NCBI RefSeq assembly: GCF_051192575.1
Contig: NZ_JBPJSQ010000002.1
Span: forward strand, 456,048-520,047
DNA from: Aestuariimicrobium soli
Lineage (GTDB): Bacteria > Actinomycetota > Actinomycetes > Propionibacteriales > Propionibacteriaceae
Direction: 5' to 3'
DNA: 64,000 nucleotides
Position numbers and translations under genes: made by a program. Under the pieces are notes generated by a model. It saw only the letters and a list, made by a program, of their open reading frames with translations. It searched no databases and had not been told where the DNA came from. Positions 45,331 to 52,708 of this stretch are shown one piece after another (positions within the stretch are counted from its first letter, which is position 1; each line of letters starts with the position of its first letter).

Positions 45331-46374
45331 ATGAGTGACAAGGTCAGGGTCGGCATTGTCGGCACCGGCGGCATCGCCCGCGGACGCCATCTGCCCTGCT
45401 TCACGGAGAACGAGACGGCGGAACTGGTCGCGCTGTGCGACATCAAGCCCGACGTGCTCGAGAAGGCCGCGGACGACTACGAGGTCGCCGCGCGCTACAC
45501 CGACTACCTCGAGATGTACGACAAGGAAGACCTCGACGCGGTCATTGTCTGCACCCCCAACGACGTCCACGCCCCCGCCACCATCGCTGCCCTCGAGCGA
45601 GGCATCAACGTGCTGTGCGAGAAGCCCATGGCGCTCGACCCCACCGAGGGTCAGGCCATGCTCGAGGCAGCCGAGAAGTCGGGCAAGCTGTTGACCTTCG
45701 GCTTCCACTACCGCCACATGCCCGAGGTGATGGCCGCCCGCCGGGTGGTCGACTCCGGCGAGTTGGGCGACGTGTACATGGTGCGCGTGCAGGCCCTGCG
45801 CCGGCGTGGCATTCCCAGCTGGGGCACCTTCGTGCACAAGCACATCCAGGGTGGCGGCGCCATGATCGACTTCGGCGTGCACCTGCTCGATTCGGCGCTG
45901 TGGCTGATGGGGAACCCCAAGGCCGTCGAGGTCTCGGCCAGCCTGTCGCAGCGTCTGGGCAAGGAGCCCAACGTCAACATGTGGGGCAACTGGAACTACC
46001 AGGAGTTCACCGTGGAGGATCAGGTCGCTGCCTTCGTCCGCTTCGAGAACGGCGTCACCATGATGCTCGAGTGCTCGTGGGCCGTGAACATTCCGGAGTC
46101 GAAGGAGAACATCTCGCTGTCGGGCACCAAGGCCGGCCTCGAGGTCTTCCCCTTGAGCGTCAACAAGGCCGACCACGAGATGTTGACCACCTGGAAGCCG
46201 GACTGGATCGCCGACGCCAAGCTCGACCCCGGCGCCCACCAGGCCGCCGAGTTCGTCGAGGCCGTGCGCACCGGCGGTCAGGTCGTCACCAAGCCGGCGC
46301 AGGCCCTGCAGGTCACGCAGATCGTCGACGCGATGTACCGCTCGGCTGAACTGGGCGAGGCCGTTCGCCTCTGA
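45331..46374 (+). CDS. Gfo/Idh/MocA family NAD(P)-dependent oxidoreductase
   Basis: A 347-aa sugar or inositol dehydrogenase-like enzyme. The N-terminal Rossmann fold has GIVGTGGIARGRHLP; CEKPMALDPTEGQAM supplies the family EKP motif, and HLLDSALWLMGNP in the C-terminal domain carries the conserved His/Asp pair (DFGVHLLD). Substrate unknown. GAAGGA precedes the ATG. About 45 nt upstream GACTAAGTC (near-palindrome) and a second GACTAA form an AT-rich island that may be an operator. It is divergent from leuS and convergent with the DUF4192 gene. Confidence 0.9.
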   Translation: MSDKVRVGIVGTGGIARGRHLPCFTENETAELVALCDIKPDVLEKAADDYEVAARYTDYLEMYDKEDLDAVIVCTPNDVHAPATIAALERGINVLCEKPMALDPTEGQAMLEAAEKSGKLLTFGFHYRHMPEVMAARRVVDSGELGDVYMVRVQALRRRGIPSWGTFVHKHIQGGGAMIDFGVHLLDSALWLMGNPKAVEVSASLSQRLGKEPNVNMWGNWNYQEFTVEDQVAAFVRFENGVTMMLECSWAVNIPESKENISLSGTKAGLEVFPLSVNKADHEMLTTWKPDWIADAKLDPGAHQAAEFVEAVRTGGQVVTKPAQALQVTQIVDAMYRSAELGEAVRL

Positions 46375-46385
46375 GGCTCACCCGC

Positions 46386-47363
46386 TCAGGCTGCGGGTCC
46401 GGGCCCGATGGAGGGCATCGACGCCCACAGCCGCGGATGGACACCTTTGACGAGAATGGTGTTCAACAGATCGGCCATCCCGTAACGCGGGTTGAGGCTG
46501 AGGGCGCGCTGGCAGGCAATGCTTGCCAGCGCGCCATGCCCGTTCAACCAGGCCGAGAACCCCAGCAGGGCCAGCAGCGGCACCGACCACTTGGCCGGGG
46601 TCCTGCCCACCAGGTGGTGCCACAGCACCTGATGGTCCTCCGCGTTGGCGCGCGTCTGGGTGAGCCAGGCCTCGTCGCGCCACGGAATGCGCTGCATGAG
46701 CACGACCAGCCGGGCCTGTTCGTCGTCGGACATCTGGGCCGGAGCCGCCATGCCGCGGAACAACAACTCCAGCACCATGGCGATGCCGTCTTCGTCACTG
46801 AGCCCCCTCAAGGCCCGTTCCTGGCTGCGCACGCTGGCGGCGAACGGACGACCCCCGATACGGCTCGGCCCCTCGACACTGCGCACCAGGTCGTCGCGGG
46901 TGCCGGACGAGGTCAGACCTGCCGTGACGGCCTCGACCACCGCAGGCGGGCAGATGTCGTAGGGCTCCCCCGCCGCAGGGTCGAACTGCCACTCGTCGGT
47001 CAGCGACCACCAGCTGTGGCCATCGGTCAGGCTCACACTGTCCACGAGCAGCCCCCCCGCCACCTGCTCGATGAGGCCCACGGCCGACTGCAGCACCCGG
47101 GCCACCCGCTCGCTGTCGTGACCGTAGCCGAGCACGATGGCGTGGGCCCCCGGCGAGGGCCAACTCAGGGCCTCCCAGGCCCGGGCTGCCAGGTCGGGCT
47201 CCGCCTCGAGGTCGCTCAGGTCGCAGCGTGCGACGCCGGCTGTCACGCCTTCGTCGATCGCCACCACAACGACGGATTCCGTCGGCTCGAAGCCCAGCAG
47301 GTAGGGCGCGAGCGCCAGCAGGTCGGCGGGACTGGTGGCCCGCACACGTGTTTGCTTGTCCAT
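46386..47363 (-). CDS. DUF4192 family protein
   Basis: A 325-aa actinobacterial protein. The family N-terminus is obvious (RATSPADLLALAPYLLGFEPTESVVVVAI), with DPAAGEPYDICPPAVVEAVTAGLTSSGTRDDLVR in the middle and a helical C-terminal half ending in a tetratricopeptide-like AWLNGHGALASIACQRALSLNP. No function is known to me. The upstream region is nearly the same module as that of comEA, at the same distance from the start codon, suggesting a role connected with DNA uptake or with whatever condition induces it. Confidence 0.88.
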   Translation of the reverse strand: MDKQTRVRATSPADLLALAPYLLGFEPTESVVVVAIDEGVTAGVARCDLSDLEAEPDLAARAWEALSWPSPGAHAIVLGYGHDSERVARVLQSAVGLIEQVAGGLLVDSVSLTDGHSWWSLTDEWQFDPAAGEPYDICPPAVVEAVTAGLTSSGTRDDLVRSVEGPSRIGGRPFAASVRSQERALRGLSDEDGIAMVLELLFRGMAAPAQMSDDEQARLVVLMQRIPWRDEAWLTQTRANAEDHQVLWHHLVGRTPAKWSVPLLALLGFSAWLNGHGALASIACQRALSLNPRYGMADLLNTILVKGVHPRLWASMPSIGPGPAA

Positions 47364-47369
47364 GCCTGA

Positions 47370-47457
47370 GTTGTGGTGCGAAGCGGCCGGTTCGTCCCAA
47401 CTATTTCTGGAGCCTGTGGACAACTCTTGGACCCATCAGCGGGCTGTGGACAACCCC
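47370..47457 (-). promoter_or_regulatory. DUF4192 upstream module: two TTGTCCACA boxes and GGGACG-N17-CACAAC promoter
   Basis: Minus strand: TTGTCCACA (47453-47445), TTGTCCACA (47423-47415), both perfect and 30 bp apart, GGGACG (47398-47393), 17 nt, CACAAC (47375-47370), 6 nt, ATG. It is the ungapped counterpart of 42460-42547. Conserved stretches are the two boxes, a CCCATC tract between them, GGGACGAA and CGCACCACAAC; the bases between vary, which is the pattern of binding sites under selection and not of a recent duplication. Confidence 0.75.
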
Positions 47458-47480
47458 CTCGCCACGTACGATGGAGGGCG

Positions 47481-48239
47481 ATGAGCCAGCAGAACCACCC
47501 CCCGCAGCACCAGTGGCGTCCGCCGGCTGGTCCTCAAGGGACGCCTCCGCAGCAGCCGTACCCTGCCCAGCAGTACCCGAATCAGCCGTACCCGCCCCAG
47601 CAGGGCCAGTACCCCCAGCAGGGCCAGTACCCCCAGCAGGGCCAGTACCCCCAGCAGCCCAACCCCTACCAGCAGCCCACCGGGCACGATCCTCTCGGCA
47701 GGCAGCGCCCCGACAGCGTCTCGATCGACCAGTTCGCCGAGCCCAAGGGCCGGGCCACCTGGTGGGTGGCCGGCGGTGTGGGCGTCGTGGTGGTGGGGCT
47801 GCTGATCGCCGCGTTCACCGTGGGTCGTGAACCGACCGTCGCGCCGACCCCGTCGCCGTCGGTCTCGGGTTCGTCGACCCCGTCGGTGACCGGCCCGACC
47901 GCGGCCTCGAGCAATGCCGTGCCGTTCCATTCCGAGCGGGACGATGCCGACGGCTTCTGGACGATCACCGCCCAGCAGTGGACCGATCAGGGCCTCGAGC
48001 TGACCATGGAACTGTCGATCACCTCGGGCACCATGGAGTACTCGTTCTTCGCCCTCGACAACGCCACCACGCAGGACTACGACCCGGCCGCGGGCAGCAC
48101 CGAGAGCCTGTCCCATGGCACGGCCAGCGAGGGTGAGAAGGTGACCGGCACCGTCATCTTCGACAAGCCGAAAGGTGACACGACTGTCTACCTGGCGGGC
48201 AGTGGCCGCCAGGTGACAGCACTCGTGGTCAAGGGCTGA
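47481..48239 (+). CDS. Membrane-anchored protein with Pro/Gln/Tyr repeats and an external beta domain
   Basis: A 252-aa protein. The cytoplasmic N-terminus (residues 1-70) is Gln/Pro/Tyr-rich with YPQQGQ repeated from an 18-bp tandem DNA repeat. One membrane helix (ATWWVAGGVGVVVVGLLIAAF) is followed by a Ser/Thr/Pro linker and a C-terminal domain of about 110 aa (AVPFHSERDDADGFW... LELTMELSITSGTMEYSFFALDN...) that looks like the DUF4352/Ig-like fold of actinobacterial surface lipoproteins. GGAGGG precedes the ATG. Function unknown. It is divergent from the DUF4192 gene. Confidence 0.75.
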   Translation: MSQQNHPPQHQWRPPAGPQGTPPQQPYPAQQYPNQPYPPQQGQYPQQGQYPQQGQYPQQPNPYQQPTGHDPLGRQRPDSVSIDQFAEPKGRATWWVAGGVGVVVVGLLIAAFTVGREPTVAPTPSPSVSGSSTPSVTGPTAASSNAVPFHSERDDADGFWTITAQQWTDQGLELTMELSITSGTMEYSFFALDNATTQDYDPAAGSTESLSHGTASEGEKVTGTVIFDKPKGDTTVYLAGSGRQVTALVVKG

Positions 48240-48248
48240 CCTGCCCGG

Positions 48249-49406
48249 TCAGGAGCGGTAGACGATCACCTTGTCGCCGACGTGCACCTGGTCGAACAGC
48301 CAGATGATCGACTGCTTGTCGCGCACGTTCACGCAACCGTGCGAGGCACCGTTGTAGCCGCGGGCGGCGAAGTCAGACGAGTAGTGCACGGCCTGGCCAC
48401 CCGAGAAGAACATCGCATAGGGCATCGGCGTGTGGTAGATCGTCGACACGTGGTCGCGCGACTTCCAGCCGACCGAGAAGGCGCCCTCGCGGGTCGGGGT
48501 CAACTCCGAGCCGAAACGCACGTCGAGGGTCAGCTTGACCTGACCGTCGACCACCCAGGCCAGCTTGCGGGTGTTCTTGTCGATGCACATGGCCCGCCCC
48601 GTCATGCAGCGGGCGTCGAGCTTGGCCGCACCGGTGGTCTGCTTCGGCGGCTTGTTGTACATCTCTTCGGTCGTGGGGGTCTTGGTCATGCCCACCAGCA
48701 GGTCGAGGGTGCGCTGGTCGATCTCACCGGTGACCGGAATACCGCGCTTCTCCTGGAATCCCTTGACCGCGGCCACCGTGACCGGACCGTAGGTGCCGGT
48801 GATGGTCTTCTCCTCGTACCAGGCCAACTCCTTGAGGCGCACCTGAATGCGACGCACCGCATCACCGGTGGAGCCCTGCTTGTACAGGGCAGGGCCAGCT
48901 CGCAGGATGTTGTACATCTGGTCGTGCGAGGGGGTCTTGGTCATCGCGACCAGCTTGTCCCAGGTCTGCTGGTCAACCTCACCGGTGGCCGGGAAGCCGC
49001 GCTTGCGCTGGAAGCCGGTCACGCCCTCGACGGTGGCCGCGTCGTAGGTCGGCTGGATCTTGCCGGCGTACCAGTCCAACTGCAGCAGTCGATGGTTGAG
49101 TTCGCGCACCTTGTCACCCGAGTCACCCTTCTTCAGGATGGCCGCGGCCTGCGTCGGGGTCGGCGTGGGCGTGGGCGTGGCCGAGGTGGGTGCCGGGGTC
49201 GACGTCTCGTCCGTGGGGGTGGGGGTGTTGGTGGCCGGCCCCTCGGAGGTGGCCGGGGAGGCCGCCGTCGACGAGGGAGCGCTGCTTTCCGGGGCAGGGG
49301 GGTTCGAGGGGTGGGCTGCGCCCTGGTCCTTGGCACACCCGGCCGACAGCGCCACCGCGAGCGTGACGACGGTGACAGCGGCCGCCTTGTGGAATGCAGT
49401 CTTCAT
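48249..49406 (-). CDS. L,D-transpeptidase lipoprotein with two peptidoglycan-binding domains
   Basis: A 385-aa envelope enzyme that makes 3-3 peptidoglycan cross-links. Lipobox LSAGC (Cys near 24), a Ser/Thr/Pro linker, two PG_binding_1 domains (GDKVRELNHRLLQLDWYAG... and GDAVRRIQVRLKELAWYEE..., each ending GxPVTGEID/GFPATGEVD QxT) and a C-terminal YkuD domain with the catalytic motif SHGCVNVRDKQS. A GAGGAT sits 8 nt before the ATG; an upstream ATG at 49421 adds 5 residues. The 277-nt gap upstream (49407-49683) shows no riboswitch, RNA or repeat that I can recognise. Confidence 0.93.
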   Translation of the reverse strand: MKTAFHKAAAVTVVTLAVALSAGCAKDQGAAHPSNPPAPESSAPSSTAASPATSEGPATNTPTPTDETSTPAPTSATPTPTPTPTQAAAILKKGDSGDKVRELNHRLLQLDWYAGKIQPTYDAATVEGVTGFQRKRGFPATGEVDQQTWDKLVAMTKTPSHDQMYNILRAGPALYKQGSTGDAVRRIQVRLKELAWYEEKTITGTYGPVTVAAVKGFQEKRGIPVTGEIDQRTLDLLVGMTKTPTTEEMYNKPPKQTTGAAKLDARCMTGRAMCIDKNTRKLAWVVDGQVKLTLDVRFGSELTPTREGAFSVGWKSRDHVSTIYHTPMPYAMFFSGGQAVHYSSDFAARGYNGASHGCVNVRDKQSIIWLFDQVHVGDKVIVYRS

Positions 49407-49683
49407 GGTGGGGATCCTCACGGAATGGGCGATCAGGGGAACGACCGCTGAAACACAATAACTGCGGTCGTGAGCAATACGCGCATCGACCCCGGTCCGG
49501 TTGCCGCCGATGACCCAAGAAGTCCCTGAGAACTCTCGACGCCGCCCTCAGTGTTCGCCCATCAGACCCACGGACGACGCCGGTCTCGCCCGTGCCCGAC
49601 CCTGGTCGGCGTCTTCGGCACCCGAGGGCCACAAGCGGCCGTCAACGATCGCAGACGCCCGTCGACGAGGGCACAGTCGAGTC

Positions 49684-50235
49684 ATGAGCCAGCCAGCGAC
49701 GCCCCGCCCCCTGTACCCCCTGCCCGATCTTTCTCAGGTGCCAGATCGAAACCGGACACCAGAGCGACCCCGGCCGCACGTGCCGTCGTCCGGTCAACTG
49801 ATCGGTGATGCCGAACGCGATCGCGTCTGCCAGGAGCTCGCCGACCACTTCGCGGCTGGCCGGTTGACCGTCGAGGAGTTGGACGAGCGCACCAGCCGCG
49901 CCGTCGGTGCGCGCACCAATCGCGATCTGGCAGGGCTGATGGCCGACCTGCCGGCTCCGACCCGGCTGGCTCCTGCGCCCCGGATGCCGGGCCCACCGGC
50001 GCCGGCGTCCACGGCGGTGGCCGACGTGACCCGTGCCGTGGTCATCTCGATGCTCGGCTTCATCAGCCTCGGTGCCGCGCTCTGCACGGTGATGTTGCTG
50101 GGCGCGCTCGGGGTGAGCGGCGGTTCCGAGTTCGCGTCCGCCGCGCTGGCGGCCTTCGGCGCCAGTGTGGCCACCGCGGGTGCCTGCTACTTCTTTCCTC
50201 GCATGCGCGCCTCAACTCCCGCCAGTCACGACTGA
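49684..50235 (+). CDS. DUF1707 domain membrane protein
   Basis: A 183-aa protein. Residues 37-90 are the DUF1707 (SHOCT-like) domain: LIGDAERDRVCQELADHF, AGRLTVEELDERTSRAVGAR, DLAGLMADLP. A Pro-rich linker leads to two membrane helices (VVISMLGFISLGAALCTVML, ASAALAAFGASVATAGACYF). DUF1707 proteins are frequent in actinobacteria, with unknown roles in the envelope. A CACAGT box 6 nt before the ATG may give a leaderless mRNA. Its last 24 nt overlap the convergent downstream gene. Confidence 0.85.
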   Translation: MSQPATPRPLYPLPDLSQVPDRNRTPERPRPHVPSSGQLIGDAERDRVCQELADHFAAGRLTVEELDERTSRAVGARTNRDLAGLMADLPAPTRLAPAPRMPGPPAPASTAVADVTRAVVISMLGFISLGAALCTVMLLGALGVSGGSEFASAALAAFGASVATAGACYFFPRMRASTPASHD

Positions 50236-51111
50236 GGGGGCGCAGGCGAGCATGGTCTCGATCTCGGCCAGCAGTCGTGCCCGAAGGCCCTCGGCCCGCT
50301 CGGCGAACAGCCGCTGCTGCCGCACGTACTCGGCCTTTCCCTCGGGGGTTTCCACCGGGACGGCCTCGAATCCCCATTCCGCCAGGTCATAGGCGCTGGC
50401 CCGCATGTCGAGGGCGCGAATGTCGCAGGCCAGTTCGTAGCAGTCGAACAGCAGCTCGGACGAGGTCAGCGGGTGCAGCTTGCCCGCCCATTTGTAAAGG
50501 TCCATGTTGACGTGCAGGCAGCCGCCCTGGTCGGTCGCGAGTTGGTCATCGCGGGTCAGCGGACGCTGGTTGAGCGGGGCCGCGGTGGGGGTGAAGAAGC
50601 GGAAGGCGTCGAAGTGGGAGCAGCGCAGGTCGTGCGCCTCGACGATCGCCGCGGTCTCCTCGGGCGAGTGGCGCAGGGGCACCGCTGCGTGGCGCACCGC
50701 CTCGGCCGGCAGCCGGTGCACCATGGCCCACTCGTGCAGACCGAAACACCCGAAGTGAGCGGGGCGCGAGTCGACGGCGGTGAGCAGGCGACGTGTGAAG
50801 TCCAGGGTTCCGCGGCGCACCCCCAGGAAGGCCGCCACGTCGACGCGGGCCGCGCCCGCCTCGTCCGTGGTGAAGAACCTGCGGCCGGCGAACTCGGGGG
50901 CACTCAACAGCCGGACCCCGGCGCCGGGGCTCCACGCGACGAGCTCCGAGGGCCGCAGCCGGTAGTAGTCGAAGAGGAAGTCCCAGACGGGGTGCTTCTC
51001 GCCGCGGGAGCGTCGCTCGACCACGGAGGCCAACGCCATTCTGGCGCGGTCACGGTGGGCGTCTGAGCGCGCGAGCCACTGCTCACGCGACCATTCCACC
51101 TCGTTCGTCAC
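50212..51111 (-). CDS. Conserved actinobacterial protein (named 3-methyladenine DNA glycosylase in relatives, unverified)
   Basis: A 299-aa cytosolic protein with strongly patterned sequence: SRGEKHPVWDFLFDYYRLRP, FGCFGLHEWAMVHR, LRCSHFDAFRFFTP, GCLHVNMDLYKWAGKL, DIRALDMRASAYDL, VPVETPEGKAEYVRQQRLF. These blocks occur in many actinobacterial proteins that databases call 3-methyladenine DNA glycosylase; I see no helix-hairpin-helix or known glycosylase active site and regard the name as doubtful. The conserved His/Cys/Asp residues suggest an enzyme. GTG at 51111 is chosen; the frame runs on upstream through the riboswitch on the other strand. It is divergent from the fluoride operon. Confidence 0.82.
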   Translation of the reverse strand: MTNEVEWSREQWLARSDAHRDRARMALASVVERRSRGEKHPVWDFLFDYYRLRPSELVAWSPGAGVRLLSAPEFAGRRFFTTDEAGAARVDVAAFLGVRRGTLDFTRRLLTAVDSRPAHFGCFGLHEWAMVHRLPAEAVRHAAVPLRHSPEETAAIVEAHDLRCSHFDAFRFFTPTAAPLNQRPLTRDDQLATDQGGCLHVNMDLYKWAGKLHPLTSSELLFDCYELACDIRALDMRASAYDLAEWGFEAVPVETPEGKAEYVRQQRLFAERAEGLRARLLAEIETMLACAPSVVTGGS

Positions 51112-51196
51112 GGGTGTCCATGGTAGTCGGGTGCCCGAGCTGGCGGCGGGGCGATAGGATGACGACGCCGGTGCGGTGCCACGCACACACCGGCGC

Positions 51197-51296
51197 GGCG
51201 GTGGGGCTCGCCGATCCGAACCTCGACGTTCCTCGCTCCGAGGGGCGAACGACAACAGTCCCTACCACCTGGCGCGAGCGCGCCCTGAGGTAGGAG
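51197..51296 (+). ncRNA. Fluoride riboswitch (crcB motif) with SD-sequestering platform
   Basis: GGCGGTGGGGCTCGCC (51197-51212) matches the aptamer start of the Thermotoga petrophila fluoride riboswitch (GGCGATGAGGCCCGCC); GAACC follows, then a stem-loop (CCTCG...CGAGG) and the 3' strand CAGTCCCTACC (51256-51266), where AGTCCC can pair with GGGGCT. Downstream, CCTACC (51261-51266) is complementary to GGTAGG (51289-51294), which contains the Shine-Dalgarno sequence of the next gene, with a GGCGCG-AG-CGCGCC hairpin between. Fluoride binding would hold the 3' strand in the aptamer and free the ribosome-binding site. The genes behind it, two crcB exporters, confirm the class. Confidence 0.9.
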
Positions 51297-51301
51297 ATCG
51301 C

Positions 51302-51799
51302 ATGCCCGAGAGCCCGTCACCGGCCCCCTCCCCCGTGATCGTCGGGGTGACCGCCACGCAATCCCCCGCCGTCGTCAGCACCGCAGCAACCCTGGCCGCT
51401 CGGTTGGGAGCCCCGCTCGTGTGTGTCTGGGTGGATTCCACCAGGCACACGCTGGGCGTCGAGACCGACGGCACCATCGTGAGCGTGCCCATCGATCCCG
51501 ATCTGGACGACGGGTCGCCACCCACCATCCCGGACGAGGTGACCGCCGCCGTGGCGCGAGCCCTCGCCGACCGACCGGCGATCGAGCCGCGCTGGCTCGC
51601 CCGGGCAGGCGGGGTCGCCCAGCAGCTGGGCGCACTCGCCCGGGAACTCGACGCCTGCCTGATCGTTGTCGGCCGGCACGAGCCGGGGCTGTGGGGTTCG
51701 GTCCGCGACTTCTTCCAGGGGTCGGCCGGCGCCCAGTTGGCCCATGCCCAGGATCGTCCGGTGCTGGTGGTGCCGCCGCGGGACAGGGGTCAGCGGTGA
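51302..51799 (+). CDS. Universal stress protein domain protein, first gene of the fluoride operon
   Basis: A 165-aa single-domain USP: VIVGVTATQSPAVVSTAATLAARLGAPLVCVWVD at the N-terminus, and LIVVGRHEPGLWGSVRDFFQGSAGAQLAHAQDRPVLVVPP at the C-terminus, a variant of the ATP-binding G-x2-G-x9-G-S motif. Its AGGAG, 5 nt before the ATG, is the element masked by the riboswitch platform. It overlaps crcB by 4 nt. USP genes directly under fluoride control are unusual; it may help cells survive fluoride-inhibited energy metabolism, which is my inference. Confidence 0.9.
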   Translation: MPESPSPAPSPVIVGVTATQSPAVVSTAATLAARLGAPLVCVWVDSTRHTLGVETDGTIVSVPIDPDLDDGSPPTIPDEVTAAVARALADRPAIEPRWLARAGGVAQQLGALARELDACLIVVGRHEPGLWGSVRDFFQGSAGAQLAHAQDRPVLVVPPRDRGQR

Positions 51800-52221
51800 G
51801 GCGGGGCTCCCGCCCATCCCTCTCGTTGTCGTCCGTGGGCACCGTCGCGCTCGGCGGAGTGGCGGGGACGGCGGCCCGTGAGGGTCTGAGTCTGCTCTGG
51901 CCGCCCGTGGACACGGTGGCGTGGGTGGTGACCGTCATCAACCTGCTCGGCTCGTTCGCCCTGGGTTGGTTGCTCGAGCGGCTGGCCCGCCGACCACTGC
52001 CCGGCACGCGCACGCGCCACGCACGGCTGTTGGCCGGAACCGGATTCCTGGGCGGGTTCACCACCTACAGCTCGTTGGCCGTCGAAACGGCAGACCTGCT
52101 GGCGCAGGGGCGCGGGGCAATGGGTCTGGGCATCGGCATCGGCACGGTGGTCATGGGAGTGGTGGCCGCCTGGCTGGGCGTGGTGGTCGCGTCGGGTCGT
52201 CACCCCGAGGAGGGACGATGA
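51796..52221 (+). CDS. crcB: Fluoride exporter CrcB/Fluc, first subunit
   Basis: A 141-aa Fluc channel subunit with four helices. Family motifs GGVAGTAAREGLSLLWP, VINLLGSFALGWLLE and the pore-lining GFLGGFTTYSSLAVET are present. It starts with GTG inside the USP stop region (4-nt overlap) and overlaps the next crcB by 4 nt. Actinobacterial Flucs often need two different subunits forming antiparallel heterodimers, as arranged here. Confidence 0.95.
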   Translation: MRRGSRPSLSLSSVGTVALGGVAGTAAREGLSLLWPPVDTVAWVVTVINLLGSFALGWLLERLARRPLPGTRTRHARLLAGTGFLGGFTTYSSLAVETADLLAQGRGAMGLGIGIGTVVMGVVAAWLGVVVASGRHPEEGR

Positions 52222-52595
52222 CCGTCCCCATCTTCCTCGCCCTGGCCCTCGTCGGTGGTCTCGGGGCAGGTACCCGCTTCACCGTCGACACCCTGATCGG
52301 TCGGCTGTTCGCCGGCACCCTCCCCTGGGGAACGCTCGCCATCAACCTCACCGGTTCGTTCGCCCTCGGGCTGGTCACCGGGGTGCTGGGGCACCACCTG
52401 GTGGCACCCGGCTGGCAGCCGGTCATCGGCATCGGCTTCCTCGGCGGCTACACCACCTTCTCCACCGCGAGCCTCGAGACCGTGAGACTGCTGCAGGACG
52501 GGCGCCGGCGCGCGGCGGTGGTCGTGGGGCTCGGGGGTCTGCTGGCGTCGGTGGCGGCCGCGGGGCTGGGCCTGTGGTGGGGAGGGCTGCTCTGA
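52218..52595 (+). CDS. crcB: Fluoride exporter CrcB/Fluc, second subunit
   Basis: A 125-aa paralogue with four helices: LVGGLGAGTRFTVDTLIGR, AINLTGSFALGLVTGV and GFLGGYTTFSTASLETVRLL. GAGGAGGGA lies just upstream of the ATG. With the preceding subunit it should form a heterodimeric fluoride channel. It ends the riboswitch-controlled operon; the following 113 nt hold only the start region of the next gene. Confidence 0.95.
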   Translation: MTVPIFLALALVGGLGAGTRFTVDTLIGRLFAGTLPWGTLAINLTGSFALGLVTGVLGHHLVAPGWQPVIGIGFLGGYTTFSTASLETVRLLQDGRRRAAVVVGLGGLLASVAAAGLGLWWGGLL

Positions 52596-52708
52596 CGGCC
52601 ACCACCGAGGCCCAACCCTGATCCGTTGCTCGAGATTGCTTGCGGGGTTCACCGAGAACCGGCCACACTCTCCCGGGGAGGTGCGCACAGACCTTTCGGG
52701 AGTCCTGA

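Noticed and set aside
49407..49683. c-di-AMP (ydaO) riboswitch upstream of the L,D-transpeptidase
   Set aside because: Cell-wall genes of actinobacteria often have one, but I could not find its conserved blocks on the minus strand.
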